A stretch of 64,000 nucleotides of DNA from Pirellulales bacterium (GCA_019745975.1 JAIESQ010000067.1:1-64000), one strand, 5' to 3'. Positions 7,825 through 16,497 are shown, counted from the first letter of the stretch. Notes: generated by a model from the letters alone, not told the origin. Numbers and translations are program-made.

Positions 7825-9093
7825 ATGAAGCTCGCTGCCGGCACGCTCGTCATTCGCAACGGTCAGATCGTCGATGGCACCGGCGCCCCGCCGGTGGCCG
7901 ATGGCGTTGTCGTTGCCCAGAATGGGCGGGTCACTTTCGCTGGATCGGTCGGCCAGGCACCAGAAATCCCGCCCGACGCCCGGCAGATCGACGCGCTGGG
8001 GGGAACCATAATGCCGGGCCTGGTCGAAGCCCACTATCACCCCACGTATTTCAACGTGGCCGACCTGGCAGACCTCGACATCAAGTACCCGGTCGAATAC
8101 GTCACGCTGCTGGCCGCGGCCAACGCCAAGCTCGCGCTCGAGTGCGGCTACACGGCCGCGCGCAGCGGCGGCAGCCTGCACAACATCGACGTCTGGCTGA
8201 AGCGCGCCATTGAGAACGACATTCACCTCGGCCCGCGCTTGGCTGCCAGCGGCCGCGAGATCTGCGGCTCGGGCGGGTTGATGGATTGGAACCCCGACTA
8301 CCTGCAGCTCGGCATGCAGGGGTTGATCCTTTTGGTCAACGGCCCCGACGAAGCCCGCGCCGCCACCCGCAAGCTCGTCAAGGATGGCGTCGAATGGATC
8401 AAGACCTACCCGACGGGGGACGCGGCCAGCGACCACGCCGATCATCACAGCCTGTGCATGACATTTGAAGAGATGGCGGCAGTCGTCTCCGAAGCGCACA
8501 ACTACAAAACCAAAGTCACTGGCCACTGCCGCGCGAACGAGGGGATCAAGAACGCGCTGCGAGCTGGCTTCGACACCCTCGAGCATGGCACGTTCATGGA
8601 CGCCGAAGCGCTCGATCTGTTGATGAAGCGCAACACGCCGGTCGTCCCGGCACTGCAGTTCGAATTGGCCAGTGTCGAACACGGCCCCGATTTCGGCATG
8701 AGTCAAAAGGTCGTCGACGGCCACCAGGAAACGCTCGACGCCGGCTGCGAAAGCGCTCGCATGATCCTGCGGGCCGGGGGGCGGATCGGCCTGGGGGGCG
8801 ATTATGGCTTCGCCTGGAACCCGCACGGCGATTACGCTAAGGAGATCAGTTTTTTCGTGAACTATGTCGGCTTCACGCCGCTGGAGGCCATCCGCTGCGC
8901 GACATTGACTGGCGCCGAGATTATGGGGCGCGCCGACGAGTTCGGCACGCTCGCGCCAGGGAAGTTGGCCGACGTGCTGGTGGTCGACGGCGACGTGATC
9001 GCCGATATTCGTTTGCTCGAGGATCGGCGGCGGTTTGTCGCCGTCGTGCAAGGAGGCGTCGTCAAGGCAGGGCGGCTGGCTACGGCCGCCTGA
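7825..9093 (+). CDS. amidohydrolase superfamily protein (imidazolonepropionase/prolidase-like)
   Basis: 422 aa metal-dependent hydrolase. The N-terminal beta-sandwich (TLVIRNGQIVDGTGAPPV) leads to the metal motif VEAHYHPT (H70, H72). A lysine in GVEWIKTYPTGD is a candidate carboxylated bridging Lys. TGHCRANEG and DTLEHGTF supply the later histidines and LGGDYGFAW the catalytic Asp. GTLAPGKLADVLVVDGD is the usual C-terminal sandwich strand. No signal peptide, so cytoplasmic. The substrate cannot be told: relatives cleave peptides, imidazolonepropionate or organophosphates. It precedes two ThuA-like genes on the same strand, 81 bp upstream. Confidence 0.9.
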   Translation: MKLAAGTLVIRNGQIVDGTGAPPVADGVVVAQNGRVTFAGSVGQAPEIPPDARQIDALGGTIMPGLVEAHYHPTYFNVADLADLDIKYPVEYVTLLAAANAKLALECGYTAARSGGSLHNIDVWLKRAIENDIHLGPRLAASGREICGSGGLMDWNPDYLQLGMQGLILLVNGPDEARAATRKLVKDGVEWIKTYPTGDAASDHADHHSLCMTFEEMAAVVSEAHNYKTKVTGHCRANEGIKNALRAGFDTLEHGTFMDAEALDLLMKRNTPVVPALQFELASVEHGPDFGMSQKVVDGHQETLDAGCESARMILRAGGRIGLGGDYGFAWNPHGDYAKEISFFVNYVGFTPLEAIRCATLTGAEIMGRADEFGTLAPGKLADVLVVDGDVIADIRLLEDRRRFVAVVQGGVVKAGRLATAA

Positions 9094-9174
9094 AGATCGC
9101 GTTGGCCGTGGCCGCATTCGCAACGGTGAGGCGGCCGCGCGGACGTAAACTCGCTCACCGCTGGACAACCATCC

Positions 9175-9972
9175 ATGCTGCTTTACACGTTTTCGCTCTG
9201 GCTGGCGAGCCTGACGCTCGGTTTCGCCAACGAGCCGGCTTCGATCAAAGTGCTGCTGGTCACGGGGTACAACCACCCCGCTCACCCGTGGCGCGACACC
9301 ACGCTGGCGATCCAGGATGTGCTCAAAGTCGATCCGCGGTTTGACGTGCGCGTGGTCGAGGACCCGGCGTTTCTCGAATCGCCGGCGCTGGCGAACTACG
9401 ACGTCGTGCTGTTGAACTTCGCCGACTACCAGCGGCCGAACCCCGGCGCGAACGCGCGCACCAACGTGGCTCAAGTAGTCGAAGCCGGCAAAGGGCTGGT
9501 TGTGCTCCACTTCGCCAGCGGCGCCTGGGACGAAGACGCCGATTACGTCAAAGTGGCGGGCCGCGTCTGGAAAGAAGGGACCAGCGGCCATGACGCCCGC
9601 GGGCCGTTCCGGGTCGAAGTGATGAAAATCGACAATCCGATCGTCAAAGGGATTGAGCCGTACGACACCGACGACGAGTTGTATTATTCGCTGGTCGGCG
9701 ATCAACCGGTCGAAGTGCTGGCCACTGCCAGGTCGAAGCTCACCGGCAAGGACGAGCCGATGGTGTTTACCTTCCCGCTGGGCAAGGGGCGCGTGTTCCA
9801 CACCACGCTGGGGCACGACGCCACGGCGATCCAAATCCCTGGCAGTGCCGAAATCTTACGGCGCGGTTGTGCTTGGGCCGCCGGCCAGGAACCGGCTGCT
9901 CCACCGCCGCCGCCGGCAGCCCCGGCCGCGGCCGCCGCACCTGCGCCCGCCGCGGCGCCATCAGGGTCGTAA
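9175..9972 (+). CDS. ThuA-like domain protein, exported, copy 1
   Basis: 265 aa. It has a signal peptide (MLLYTFSLWLASLTLGFANE) and then a ThuA/glutamine-amidotransferase-like fold: IKVLLVTGYNHPAHPWRDTT, YDVVLLNFADYQRP, GLVVLHFASGAWDE, DELYYSLVG and FPLGKGRVFHTTLGHD. These features match the ThuA-like domains common in planctomycete secreted proteins linked to sugar metabolism. The last 35 residues are a pure Ala/Pro linker-like tail (PPPPPAAPAAAAAPAPAAAP) with no domain beyond it. The next ThuA-like gene starts 13 bp downstream, so the two are probably co-transcribed and may act on related substrates. Confidence 0.88.
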   Translation: MLLYTFSLWLASLTLGFANEPASIKVLLVTGYNHPAHPWRDTTLAIQDVLKVDPRFDVRVVEDPAFLESPALANYDVVLLNFADYQRPNPGANARTNVAQVVEAGKGLVVLHFASGAWDEDADYVKVAGRVWKEGTSGHDARGPFRVEVMKIDNPIVKGIEPYDTDDELYYSLVGDQPVEVLATARSKLTGKDEPMVFTFPLGKGRVFHTTLGHDATAIQIPGSAEILRRGCAWAAGQEPAAPPPPPAAPAAAAAPAPAAAPSGS

Positions 9973-9985
9973 GGAAGTCGAAGCG

Positions 9986-10978
9986 ATGATTCGCAAGCCG
10001 ACTCGCGACCGCTGGCGCACTGTAGCTCTAGAAGCAGTTTCAAAGCAGGTTTTGGGTGCCACTGCTGGCTTGCCCAGCAGTGCAGGGCGCGACACAGCAC
10101 TGCTAGACGAGCTAGCAGTGGCACACGACGCCGGTTTATCGTCAGTTTTGAAACTGCTTCTCATCGTCGCGTTGTTGGCGACGATCGTGGTTGGCTCGAC
10201 GCACGCGGCCGACAAGCCGCAGCGCGTGCTGCTCTTGGCGCAAGGGCCCGACGGCCACCCCGCTGGCACGCACGAGTTCGTGGCCGGCCAGGCGCTCTTG
10301 GCCGAGTGGCTCAAGCCAATCACCGATCTCGAAGTGCAATTGGTTCGCGTCGACGAGCCGTGGCCCAACGGTCCCGAGCTGCTCGCGGCGGCCGACTGCG
10401 TCGTGCTCTACGTCTGCGAAGGGGCCAAGTTCATGCAGGCCGACGAGCGCCGCTGGCAGGCGTTTCAGAACTGCGCCGCGCGCGGCGCGGGGCTCGTCAC
10501 GTTGCACTGGGCCTGCGGTTGCAAGGCACCCGAGCCGATCCCCGGTTTCCTCGTGCTCATGGGCGCTTGCCACGGTGGCCCCGATCGTCGCTACACGGTC
10601 GTCGAAACCGAGCTGCGCCCGGCCGAGCCGCGTCACGCGATCGCCCGAGGGCTGGGTGAGTTTCGCATTCGCGACGAGTTCTATTTCGCGCTGAAGATCG
10701 GTCCCGCGCCGGGCGTGCTGCATCCCGTGCTGACCGCCACGATCGAAGGCCGCCAGGAAACGGTTTGCTGGGCGTGGGAGCGGGCCAAGCAAGGCGGAGC
10801 CACCGGCGGCCGCTCGTTTGGCTTCACGGCGATGCACTTCTACGACAACTGGCATCGCCCCGAGTATCGCCGGCTGGTCACCCAGGGCGTGCTCTGGACG
10901 CTGGGGCGCGACATCCCTGAAAACGGAATTGAGATTCCGGCGGCAGCGAAGTCCGACGACTTATCGGCAGCTCGCTGA
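9986..10978 (+). CDS. ThuA-like domain protein, exported, copy 2, with palindromic element in its N-terminus
   Basis: 330 aa from the ATG at 9986, which has AAGGAAG 8 bp upstream. The mature domain is ThuA-like: RVLLLAQGPDGHPAGTHEF, CVVLYVCEGAKFM, GLVTLHWACGCK, DEFYFALKI and SFGFTAMHFYDNW. The N-terminus is odd. Fourteen residues (MIRKPTRDRWRTVA) are followed by 44 codons of a 132-bp palindromic element (10030-10161), and only then by the hydrophobic signal core LKLLLIVALLATIVVGSTHA. Translation could instead start at TTG 10148 inside the element's right arm (TTG AAA CTG CTT), but no Shine-Dalgarno precedes it. It follows the first ThuA gene by 13 bp and is convergent with the isomerase gene. 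Confidence 0.88.
   Translation: MIRKPTRDRWRTVALEAVSKQVLGATAGLPSSAGRDTALLDELAVAHDAGLSSVLKLLLIVALLATIVVGSTHAADKPQRVLLLAQGPDGHPAGTHEFVAGQALLAEWLKPITDLEVQLVRVDEPWPNGPELLAAADCVVLYVCEGAKFMQADERRWQAFQNCAARGAGLVTLHWACGCKAPEPIPGFLVLMGACHGGPDRRYTVVETELRPAEPRHAIARGLGEFRIRDEFYFALKIGPAPGVLHPVLTATIEGRQETVCWAWERAKQGGATGGRSFGFTAMHFYDNWHRPEYRRLVTQGVLWTLGRDIPENGIEIPAAAKSDDLSAAR
10030..10161. repeat. 132-bp palindromic element, copy 1 (in frame in a signal-peptide region)
   Basis: The terminal inverted repeats AGAAGCAGTTTCAAA (10030-10044) and TTTGAAACTGCTTCT (10147-10161) are perfect 15-mers. Inside are two hairpins: CACTGCTGG-CTTGC-CCAGCAGTG, and CACTGCTAG with loop ACGAG and CTAGCAGTG. Its reverse complement aligns end to end, without gaps, with the copy at 50385-50516. 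The length is 44 codons, with no stop in the host frame. No ORF for a mobilisation protein fits inside, so it would be non-autonomous. Confidence 0.9.
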
Positions 10979-10997
10979 CCCAGGCGCGCCAACGCCG

Positions 10998-11828
10998 TCA
11001 CCCGCCCGCTGTCAGCTTCTCCAGGCACGCCTGCATGTACTCGATGCTGCCGCGCGCGAGCCGCTCGGGCCCAGGGCTGTAGTCGAAGACTTCAACGGAG
11101 ACCCAGCCGCAGTAGTCGATTTCGCCGAGCGCTGCGAAGATCGGCAGAAAGTCGACCTCACCCATCCCCGGCCCGAGCCGATTGGGATCGTTGGCGTGAA
11201 AGTGTTCCAAGAGCGCGCGATTGGCGCGAATGATGTCGGCCACTGGCGGCCCTTCACTCGACGTCGCCTTGACGTCGAGGTGCAGCCGGCAGTTGGGGGA
11301 GCCGACGCGCTCGACGAGCTCGACACCGTCGGCAGCGTGGTTCAGAAAGTCTCCTTCGGCCGGCCCCAGCGGCTCGACCGCCAACGTCACCTCCAGGTCT
11401 TCGAGCGTGCAAATCGCCTCGCGGAAGACTTCCGACGCATAGTCGAGTGCCTGTTCTGGCGTCACGCCCGGCAACAAGTTGCGCTGCTGCGGCGAGCCGA
11501 AGACGAGCACGCGTCCTCCCAGGTCGTGGCAGAGCCGCGCCAATTCGCCCAGATACTCGGCGGTGCGGCGGCGCGTCTGGGGGTCGGGGCTCGTCAGGTA
11601 GTAGCCCGTGGTTTTGGCCAGCAGCCAGTGCAGGCCCACGATCTCCAGGTCGGTGTCGTCGGCCAGGCGGCGGATTCGCGTGCGCGTTTGCCGATCGATC
11701 TGTTTGGCGTCGGGGGCCAGCGTGAAGGGTGCAATCTCGATACCGGTGTAGCCGCAATCGCGGGCGAACCCGAACGCCTTTTCGTGTGGCCAGTCGACGA
11801 ATGTCTCGTTGCAGATCGCGAATTTCAT
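10998..11828 (-). CDS. sugar phosphate isomerase/epimerase-like TIM-barrel protein
   Basis: 276 aa, AP-endonuclease-2/xylose-isomerase-like TIM barrel. Typical strands and metal ligands are visible: MKFAICNETF, CGYTGIEIAPFT, LEIVGLHWLLAKTTG, RVLVFGSPQQRN, VTLAVEPLGPAEGDFLN (metal Glu), CRLHLDVKAT (Asp), LEHFHANDPNR (His) and GWVSVEVFDYSPG (Glu). Such proteins interconvert sugars or inositol derivatives and are common beside ThuA and DUF1080 genes in planctomycetes. The ATG at 11828 (MKFAIC) is preferred over an upstream ATG at 11840; GAGGAG lies about 15 bp upstream. It is convergent with the ThuA-like pair. Confidence 0.88.
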   Translation of the reverse strand: MKFAICNETFVDWPHEKAFGFARDCGYTGIEIAPFTLAPDAKQIDRQTRTRIRRLADDTDLEIVGLHWLLAKTTGYYLTSPDPQTRRRTAEYLGELARLCHDLGGRVLVFGSPQQRNLLPGVTPEQALDYASEVFREAICTLEDLEVTLAVEPLGPAEGDFLNHAADGVELVERVGSPNCRLHLDVKATSSEGPPVADIIRANRALLEHFHANDPNRLGPGMGEVDFLPIFAALGEIDYCGWVSVEVFDYSPGPERLARGSIEYMQACLEKLTAGG

Positions 11829-11881
11829 GATCGTCGACAATGCTCCTCAGGCGAAACGGTGATGGGGCCATAATCGGTCTA

Positions 11882-12010
11882 GGGTGGCACGGACTTCGTC
11901 CGTGTCGCGCAGCGACAAGAGGAAAATGTGTTGCGTGGCCCTCGCGAGCAGCCACCGTTTCCCAACAGACCTCTTGTGCCTACGGCACCCCGATGCAATC
12001 GGGGCCACCC
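11882..12010. repeat. 129-bp imperfect palindromic element (GGGTGGC/GCCACCC ends)
   Basis: The ends GGGTGGC (11882-11888) and GCCACCC (12004-12010) are inverted. Inside, CACGGAC-TTC-GTCCGTG (11888-11904) and CCCCGAT-GCA-ATCGGGG (11988-12004) form two small hairpins, and CAAGAGG (11916-11922) pairs with CCTCTTG (11970-11976). The whole can fold as one cruciform. It lies between the isomerase start and the methyltransferase stop. No gene is in it. Confidence 0.75.
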
Positions 12011-12075
12011 GAAGCGAAACACACCGTAAACTCAGTGTCACCGACGATACCAGGCGGCCGGCTTTCCAGCTGCCC

Positions 12076-13014
12076 TTACAAGCCTGGCAATTGCGGCTGC
12101 TTCTTCAGCCGCCGACGAGCCGCCGCCCGCTGACGATCCCCTTTTTCGTCGAGCCGCACGCCGTCGGCAGTCGACGGGGCGCTGACCAAGGGCTCGGCCG
12201 CCCCGTCGAGCGGATCGCCGGGCCGGGCCGCCGCGAGCCGCTTGTTGATTCGCGCCGCGTATTCTTCCGACAGTTCGAAGCCCAGAAACCGCCGCTTCAG
12301 TTTCTTGGCCACCGTGAGCGTGGTGCCGCTGCCACCGAAGGGATCGAACACCAGGTCGCCCTCGTTGCTGGTGCTCTTGATGATCCGTCCCAGCAGTTGC
12401 TCGGGCATCTGGCAGCCGTGCCAGCCGGCGCGCTCCTTGAACGTGCCGCAAACGCGCGGGAAGTACCAGGTGTCTTCGTCGGGGTGAAACCCGTCGGTTA
12501 AATCCTGCGGCCTGAGAATCCAGGTGTCGTCCGGCAGTCGGCCCTGCGGATTGGCGCGCGAGTCGCCATAGACCAACTGCCGCGCCGAGGGGACGCGAAT
12601 CGCGCCGTCGTTGAATGTGAACGTCTTGCCGTCCTTGACGAAGTAGAACAGGTGGGCGTGTGACCGGCTGAACTTCGCCTTGCAATTGACGCCGAACGTG
12701 TAGTACCAGACGACCCAGTTGCGGCACGTCAGGCCGTGCTCGCGCGTGAGCATCACCTTCAGTTCGGCGGCGAACTCATCGCCGATCGCCAGCCAGAACG
12801 TGCCGGTAGATTTGAGCACGCGGACCACTTCGCGCGTCCAGTCCCGGCACCAATCGAGATAATCGTCGCCGTGGCGGCGGTCGTCGTAGACGTCGTAGTC
12901 GTAGCCGATGTTGAACGGCGGATCGGCGAACGCCAGATCGACCGTGCCATCGTCGATGCACCGCATGCCGGCCAGACAATCCCCCTGGTGGAGTGCATCC
13001 AGCTCGATTGGCAT
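12076..13014 (-). CDS. solitary DNA (N4-cytosine or N6-adenine) methyltransferase
   Basis: 312 aa from the ATG at 13014. The catalytic motif DPPF (residues 31-34, in [17 protein letters not shown]) comes before the AdoMet-binding FGGSG (226-230, in [13 protein letters not shown]), which is the permuted beta-class order. [17 protein letters not shown] and the DxFxxSGT-like end match MboII/HinfI-type enzymes. The last 50 residues are a charged, Arg-rich tail. No restriction endonuclease, specificity subunit or helicase is adjacent, so it is an orphan, perhaps regulatory or an anti-restriction relic. The target sequence is unknown. The longer open frame to 13149 is Arg-rich and was not used. Confidence 0.92.
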   Translation of the reverse strand: MPIELDALHQGDCLAGMRCIDDGTVDLAFADPPFNIGYDYDVYDDRRHGDDYLDWCRDWTREVVRVLKSTGTFWLAIGDEFAAELKVMLTREHGLTCRNWVVWYYTFGVNCKAKFSRSHAHLFYFVKDGKTFTFNDGAIRVPSARQLVYGDSRANPQGRLPDDTWILRPQDLTDGFHPDEDTWYFPRVCGTFKERAGWHGCQMPEQLLGRIIKSTSNEGDLVFDPFGGSGTTLTVAKKLKRRFLGFELSEEYAARINKRLAAARPGDPLDGAAEPLVSAPSTADGVRLDEKGDRQRAAARRRLKKQPQLPGL

Positions 13015-13321
13015 CACAAGTCTCCGTACTGCCAAGATTCCGTCGCTGTCCCGCCGGTGCCCACTCTGATCATGCTCACGGTTGCGGCAACGGCGCCGCG
13101 GCGGGGCACTATTGGCCCTCAATCGTAGCAGGCGGCCGCTTGGTCTCAAGCCATGCCCACAAAAGCCGCCCCGGCCACGTCAGCGGCGCTAGTGCTTCGT
13201 CAACCCTAAGAATTAGGGTTGGCGATGCACGACCGCCGAGTACGTAAGTGGCTCGGCGGCAAGAATGTTCTAGTGCTCTGCCAAATCACTTCGAACCCGA
13301 ATTTCAAGCTTTGCCAGAGCG

Positions 13322-13915
13322 CTAGTCCGGTGGCGCCTGCATCCGCGTCGCGAAGTGCATCCCGAGCGCTCGGGCGAACTGCTCAAACCGTTCGCGCTCC
13401 TGGGGCGTAAGCGCCTGCAGCCGAACCGTCACGTGCATCATGATCCCCCGCAACTGGTCGCCGATATCGAAGTTCGCGACCGGCTCCTTGCGCGGCTTGC
13501 GGCGGGGGAGCGGCCAGGTGCGCACACGGGCCATCTGCTGTTCGAGATAGCGGCGTTTTTCGCCGTCGCGGCGCAAGCGCGAAAAGCGCCACACCTTGTC
13601 GTTGAGCCACAGCCAGGTGAGGTCTTTGTAGTTCTCGTTGAAGCGCTTCCACTCCTCGTCGCTGAGCTGCGACAAGGCAGGCTGCCAATCGGTGCCGCGG
13701 ACAAATTCGCGTTCGATGCGTCGGGCCAGCCGCATCTTCATTTCCGGCCCGCGACCGGGATACGCGATCGATTCCAACTCGCGTGCCAAGATGCTGGGGT
13801 CGTCGATCGTGGTTTGGGGAATCCCCACGCGCCAGACCTCAACGGCGGCCGCGGCCGAGATCAGCGCCAGCACTCCAAACACGCTGGCCCCCACGAGCTT
13901 GCGCAGTTTTCGCAC
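13322..13915 (-). CDS. membrane-anchored hypothetical protein
   Basis: 197 aa with a GTG start at 13915, preceded by a good Shine-Dalgarno (GGAAAGGAA, 6 bp away). The N-terminus is a membrane anchor (RKLVGASVFGVLALISAAAA). The rest is highly charged and helical: ARELESIAYPGRGPEMKMRL, LSQLSDEEWKRFNENYKDL, RRYLEQQMARVRTW and LTPQERERFEQFARALG. It has no recognised domain, but the repeated charged helices resemble small planctomycete envelope proteins of unknown function. Stands alone between the methyltransferase and hemW. Confidence 0.75.
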   Translation of the reverse strand: MRKLRKLVGASVFGVLALISAAAAVEVWRVGIPQTTIDDPSILARELESIAYPGRGPEMKMRLARRIEREFVRGTDWQPALSQLSDEEWKRFNENYKDLTWLWLNDKVWRFSRLRRDGEKRRYLEQQMARVRTWPLPRRKPRKEPVANFDIGDQLRGIMMHVTVRLQALTPQERERFEQFARALGMHFATRMQAPPD

Positions 13916-14179
13916 GGTACATTCCTTTCCGTTAGCAGCCTGGAGGGCTGTCGACTCGGCGACCGAGTTCGCGAGCCTGGCTGCTCTTGCACGATTATAC
14001 GGCCCCGGGGCGTCGCGGGTTGGTCGGTAGTGGCGCTTCCTACTCCTCGGAGCGGGGCGGAAAGCTGCGGCCCGCGGAGGGCCGTCCAGGCGGATGGCTG
14101 CCCACATCACCTCGATCGCCTGGTGCGTGGCTCGCGCAGCGACGCTCGGCCAGACACAGCGGGCTGGCAACGTGCTGCC

Positions 14180-15391
14180 TTAGCGCCGCAAGAAGTTGGG
14201 CCAGAGGGCGTCGCTGACCATCAGCCCCGCGCGCGTGAGCCGTAATTGCCCCTGGCGCTCCTCGACTAGTCCCAAATCGACGTAGCGCGCCAGGTCGCGG
14301 CCGACCAGGCTGTCGATCTCCAATCCGGTGCGGCGGCGAAACTCGTCGCGGCCGATCCCCGCGCGACGCCGCAGCGCCAGCACCAAGAGCTCGCGCGCGC
14401 GATCCTCGGCGTCGAGCGTTTCGCTTTCGGCCACCGGCGACTGACCGCGCTCCAGCCGCGCCATCCAGTTGAGCGTGCTGCGGTGATTGACCTCGCGGCG
14501 GCCGCCCACATAACGCGCCGCGCCAGGACCGGCGGCGTAATACTCCTCGCCGGCCCAATAGACCTCGTTGTGCCGGCAGCGATGCCCTGCTCGGGCAAAG
14601 TTCGAGACTTCGTAGTGCTCCAGACCGGCGGCGGTCAAGTGGTCGATCGCCAACGCGTAGAGGTCGCGCTCGATTTCCTCGGGCAACTGCACCAGCTCGC
14701 CGCGCAGCTTGCGGCTCCAGAAGCGCGTGCCGCGCTCGAAGGTCAGACCGTACGTCGAGACGTGATCGGGCTCGATTTCCAGGGCCGCGTCGAGATCGGC
14801 CTGCCACTGGTCCAGCGACTCGCCCGGCGCGCCGAAGATCAAATCGAGCGACACGCTGTGAGCGAAGCCGCGTGCGAGCTCGACTGCCTGGCGGATTTCG
14901 GCGGGCCCGTGATCTCGTTCGAGCAATCGCAACTTGTCGGCGTGGAATGATTGGGCCCCCAGGCTCACGCGGGTCACGCCGGCAGCAGCCAGCACAGAGC
15001 CGCGCTGCTTTCCAAGCAAGCCTGTCAAATCGTTGGGGTTGGCTTCGATCGAGAACTCGCCACCTCGCGCCAGCGGAAACCAATGCCGCGCCAGCTCGAG
15101 CAGGCGCGCCAGTTTGTCTGGCTCAAGATGGGTCGGCGTCCCCCCGCCAACGAACAGCGTATCGACGTCGCGCGGGCGCTGGACGAGCGCCAACTCGTGC
15201 GCGAGGCAATTCAGGTAGCGATCGACGAGGTCGTCGTGGCCGGCGATGAGCGTGAAGTTGCAATACCCGCAGCGATGGCGGCAAAACGGCACATGCAGAT
15301 AGGCGGCGCGGGGAAGCACGGATTGCCTTCGTTGCGCGTCGTCCAGCGCTGGCGTACCGGACATGGCCGCCTCAACCTGCGCGTCGCTCAC
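14180..15391 (-). CDS. hemW: radical SAM heme chaperone HemW (coproporphyrinogen oxidase-like)
   Basis: 403 aa. The radical-SAM cluster motif is CRHRCGYC (C37, C41, C44), the CxxxCxxC spacing of HemN/HemW. Other motifs: VDTLFVGGGTPTHL, VTRVSLGAQSFHADKL, SLDLIFGAPGESLDQW and YEVSNFARAGHRCRHNEVYW (the HNxxYW motif of HemW). The C-terminus has the HemN_C winged helix (ELLVLALRRRAGIGRDEF). HemW delivers heme to respiratory enzymes and lacks the extra N-terminal Cys region of true HemN. The start is GTG at 15391, overlapping the upstream amidohydrolase stop by 4 bp (GTGA), so translation is probably coupled; ATG at 15364 is the alternative. Confidence 0.92.
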   Translation of the reverse strand: MSDAQVEAAMSGTPALDDAQRRQSVLPRAAYLHVPFCRHRCGYCNFTLIAGHDDLVDRYLNCLAHELALVQRPRDVDTLFVGGGTPTHLEPDKLARLLELARHWFPLARGGEFSIEANPNDLTGLLGKQRGSVLAAAGVTRVSLGAQSFHADKLRLLERDHGPAEIRQAVELARGFAHSVSLDLIFGAPGESLDQWQADLDAALEIEPDHVSTYGLTFERGTRFWSRKLRGELVQLPEEIERDLYALAIDHLTAAGLEHYEVSNFARAGHRCRHNEVYWAGEEYYAAGPGAARYVGGRREVNHRSTLNWMARLERGQSPVAESETLDAEDRARELLVLALRRRAGIGRDEFRRRTGLEIDSLVGRDLARYVDLGLVEERQGQLRLTRAGLMVSDALWPNFLRR

Positions 15392-16404
15392 GGGGCCAGT
15401 CCGAGCAGTCGGTGGGCGTTGTCGCGATAGATTTTGGCCCGCACGTCGGCCGGCAAGTCGATGCCTGCCAGCAATTCAAACTGCGGCACCCCCTGCCCGG
15501 GCGAAAGGTAATCGGTGCCGAAGAGCAGGCGATCGGCGCGGCGGATGAGAAACTCGCGGCCGAACTTGAGATCGCGCGCGATGGCGCCCGCTCCGCTGCC
15601 GGCCGACATGTCGCCATACAAATTTGTGTAACGGTCCATCAGCGTGTCGATCGCGCCGCCGGGCTGCACTTCGCCGCGCGGATAGCGCGCCAGGTCGGCG
15701 GCCGAGACGCCCCCGGAGATCGACGCCCACCACCCCGGTCCGTGGCCGATAAAAACGGTATCGGGGCAAGCCGCGAGCATGCGTTCGAGCCCTGGCAAGC
15801 CTGGCTTGTCGAGATTACGCTCGTTGTCGAGATGAAACAGGACTGGCAGCTTGAGCTCGCCGCAAGCGCGATAGATGACTTCACTGCGCGGATCGTCGAT
15901 CGCCAGCCCCGGCTTGTGTTCGCCGAAGCCACGCGCGCCGGCCTCTTGATAGCGGCGCAACATCGCGTTCATGCCGGCCTGGCCATCGGAGTAGCTGGCC
16001 CTGGGATCGATCGCGCAAAACGGGACGAGCCGATCGCGATGTGGTCGCGTCTGCTCCAACACAAAGTCGGTCGTGAGCGGGTAGCTCGACGCTTCCGGAT
16101 TCACCAGCGGCAGTACGATCGCCTGGGCGATGTGATGGGCGTCCATCCAGCGCAGCAAGTCCGCGGCAGTGAGCACCTCGGTGCGATTCCAGGTCTGACC
16201 CAAGTGGGTGTGGATGTCGACCAGCGGTCCCAATTTGGGGTCGACACCGGCCGCGGGCGACGCAGGTTCCGCGGTTGCGATCTGGCCCCGCTCGGCTGTG
16301 GCTAGCGCCGCGACGCCCGCGAGGCCAGCTCTCATGAACGAGCGGCGCGAGTGGTTGTCCTCCGACGGTACGGTGCGGGTTTTGAAACTGAAGTTAGTCG
16401 GCAT
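15388..16404 (-). CDS. Tat-exported amidohydrolase_2 family metal-dependent hydrolase
   Basis: 338 aa. A Tat signal (HSRRSFMRAGLAGVAALATA) precedes the catalytic barrel. Metal motif: LVDIHTHLGQ (HxH). Further ligands are LPVLFHLDNERN, DTVFIGHGPGWWAS and LLFGTDYLSPGQG (catalytic Asp). The end KIYRDNAHRLLGL is the usual closing helix of amidohydrolase_2 (AIM/ACMSD-like TIM-barrel) proteins. These act as hydrolases or decarboxylases in the periplasm in planctomycetes; the substrate is unknown. It overlaps hemW by 4 bp, which looks like an operon by position although no shared pathway is evident. Confidence 0.9.
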   Translation of the reverse strand: MPTNFSFKTRTVPSEDNHSRRSFMRAGLAGVAALATAERGQIATAEPASPAAGVDPKLGPLVDIHTHLGQTWNRTEVLTAADLLRWMDAHHIAQAIVLPLVNPEASSYPLTTDFVLEQTRPHRDRLVPFCAIDPRASYSDGQAGMNAMLRRYQEAGARGFGEHKPGLAIDDPRSEVIYRACGELKLPVLFHLDNERNLDKPGLPGLERMLAACPDTVFIGHGPGWWASISGGVSAADLARYPRGEVQPGGAIDTLMDRYTNLYGDMSAGSGAGAIARDLKFGREFLIRRADRLLFGTDYLSPGQGVPQFELLAGIDLPADVRAKIYRDNAHRLLGLAP

Positions 16405-16497
16405 GGGTCGCCTGACATCCGCGAGCAGATCAAGAACGAACCGACTATAAGTCGCTCGCGCGGCAAAGGCTAGCCGATCGACGTCGCAGAGGTGGGG

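Noticed and set aside
7621-9834. 737-codon minus-strand frame under the amidohydrolase and ThuA genes
   Set aside because: The opposite strand holds two genes with intact catalytic motifs; the antisense translation has no recognisable family.
11840-12133. 97-codon plus-strand frame over the 129-bp palindrome
   Set aside because: It is mostly encoded by the palindromic repeat and has no ribosome-binding site or recognisable domain.
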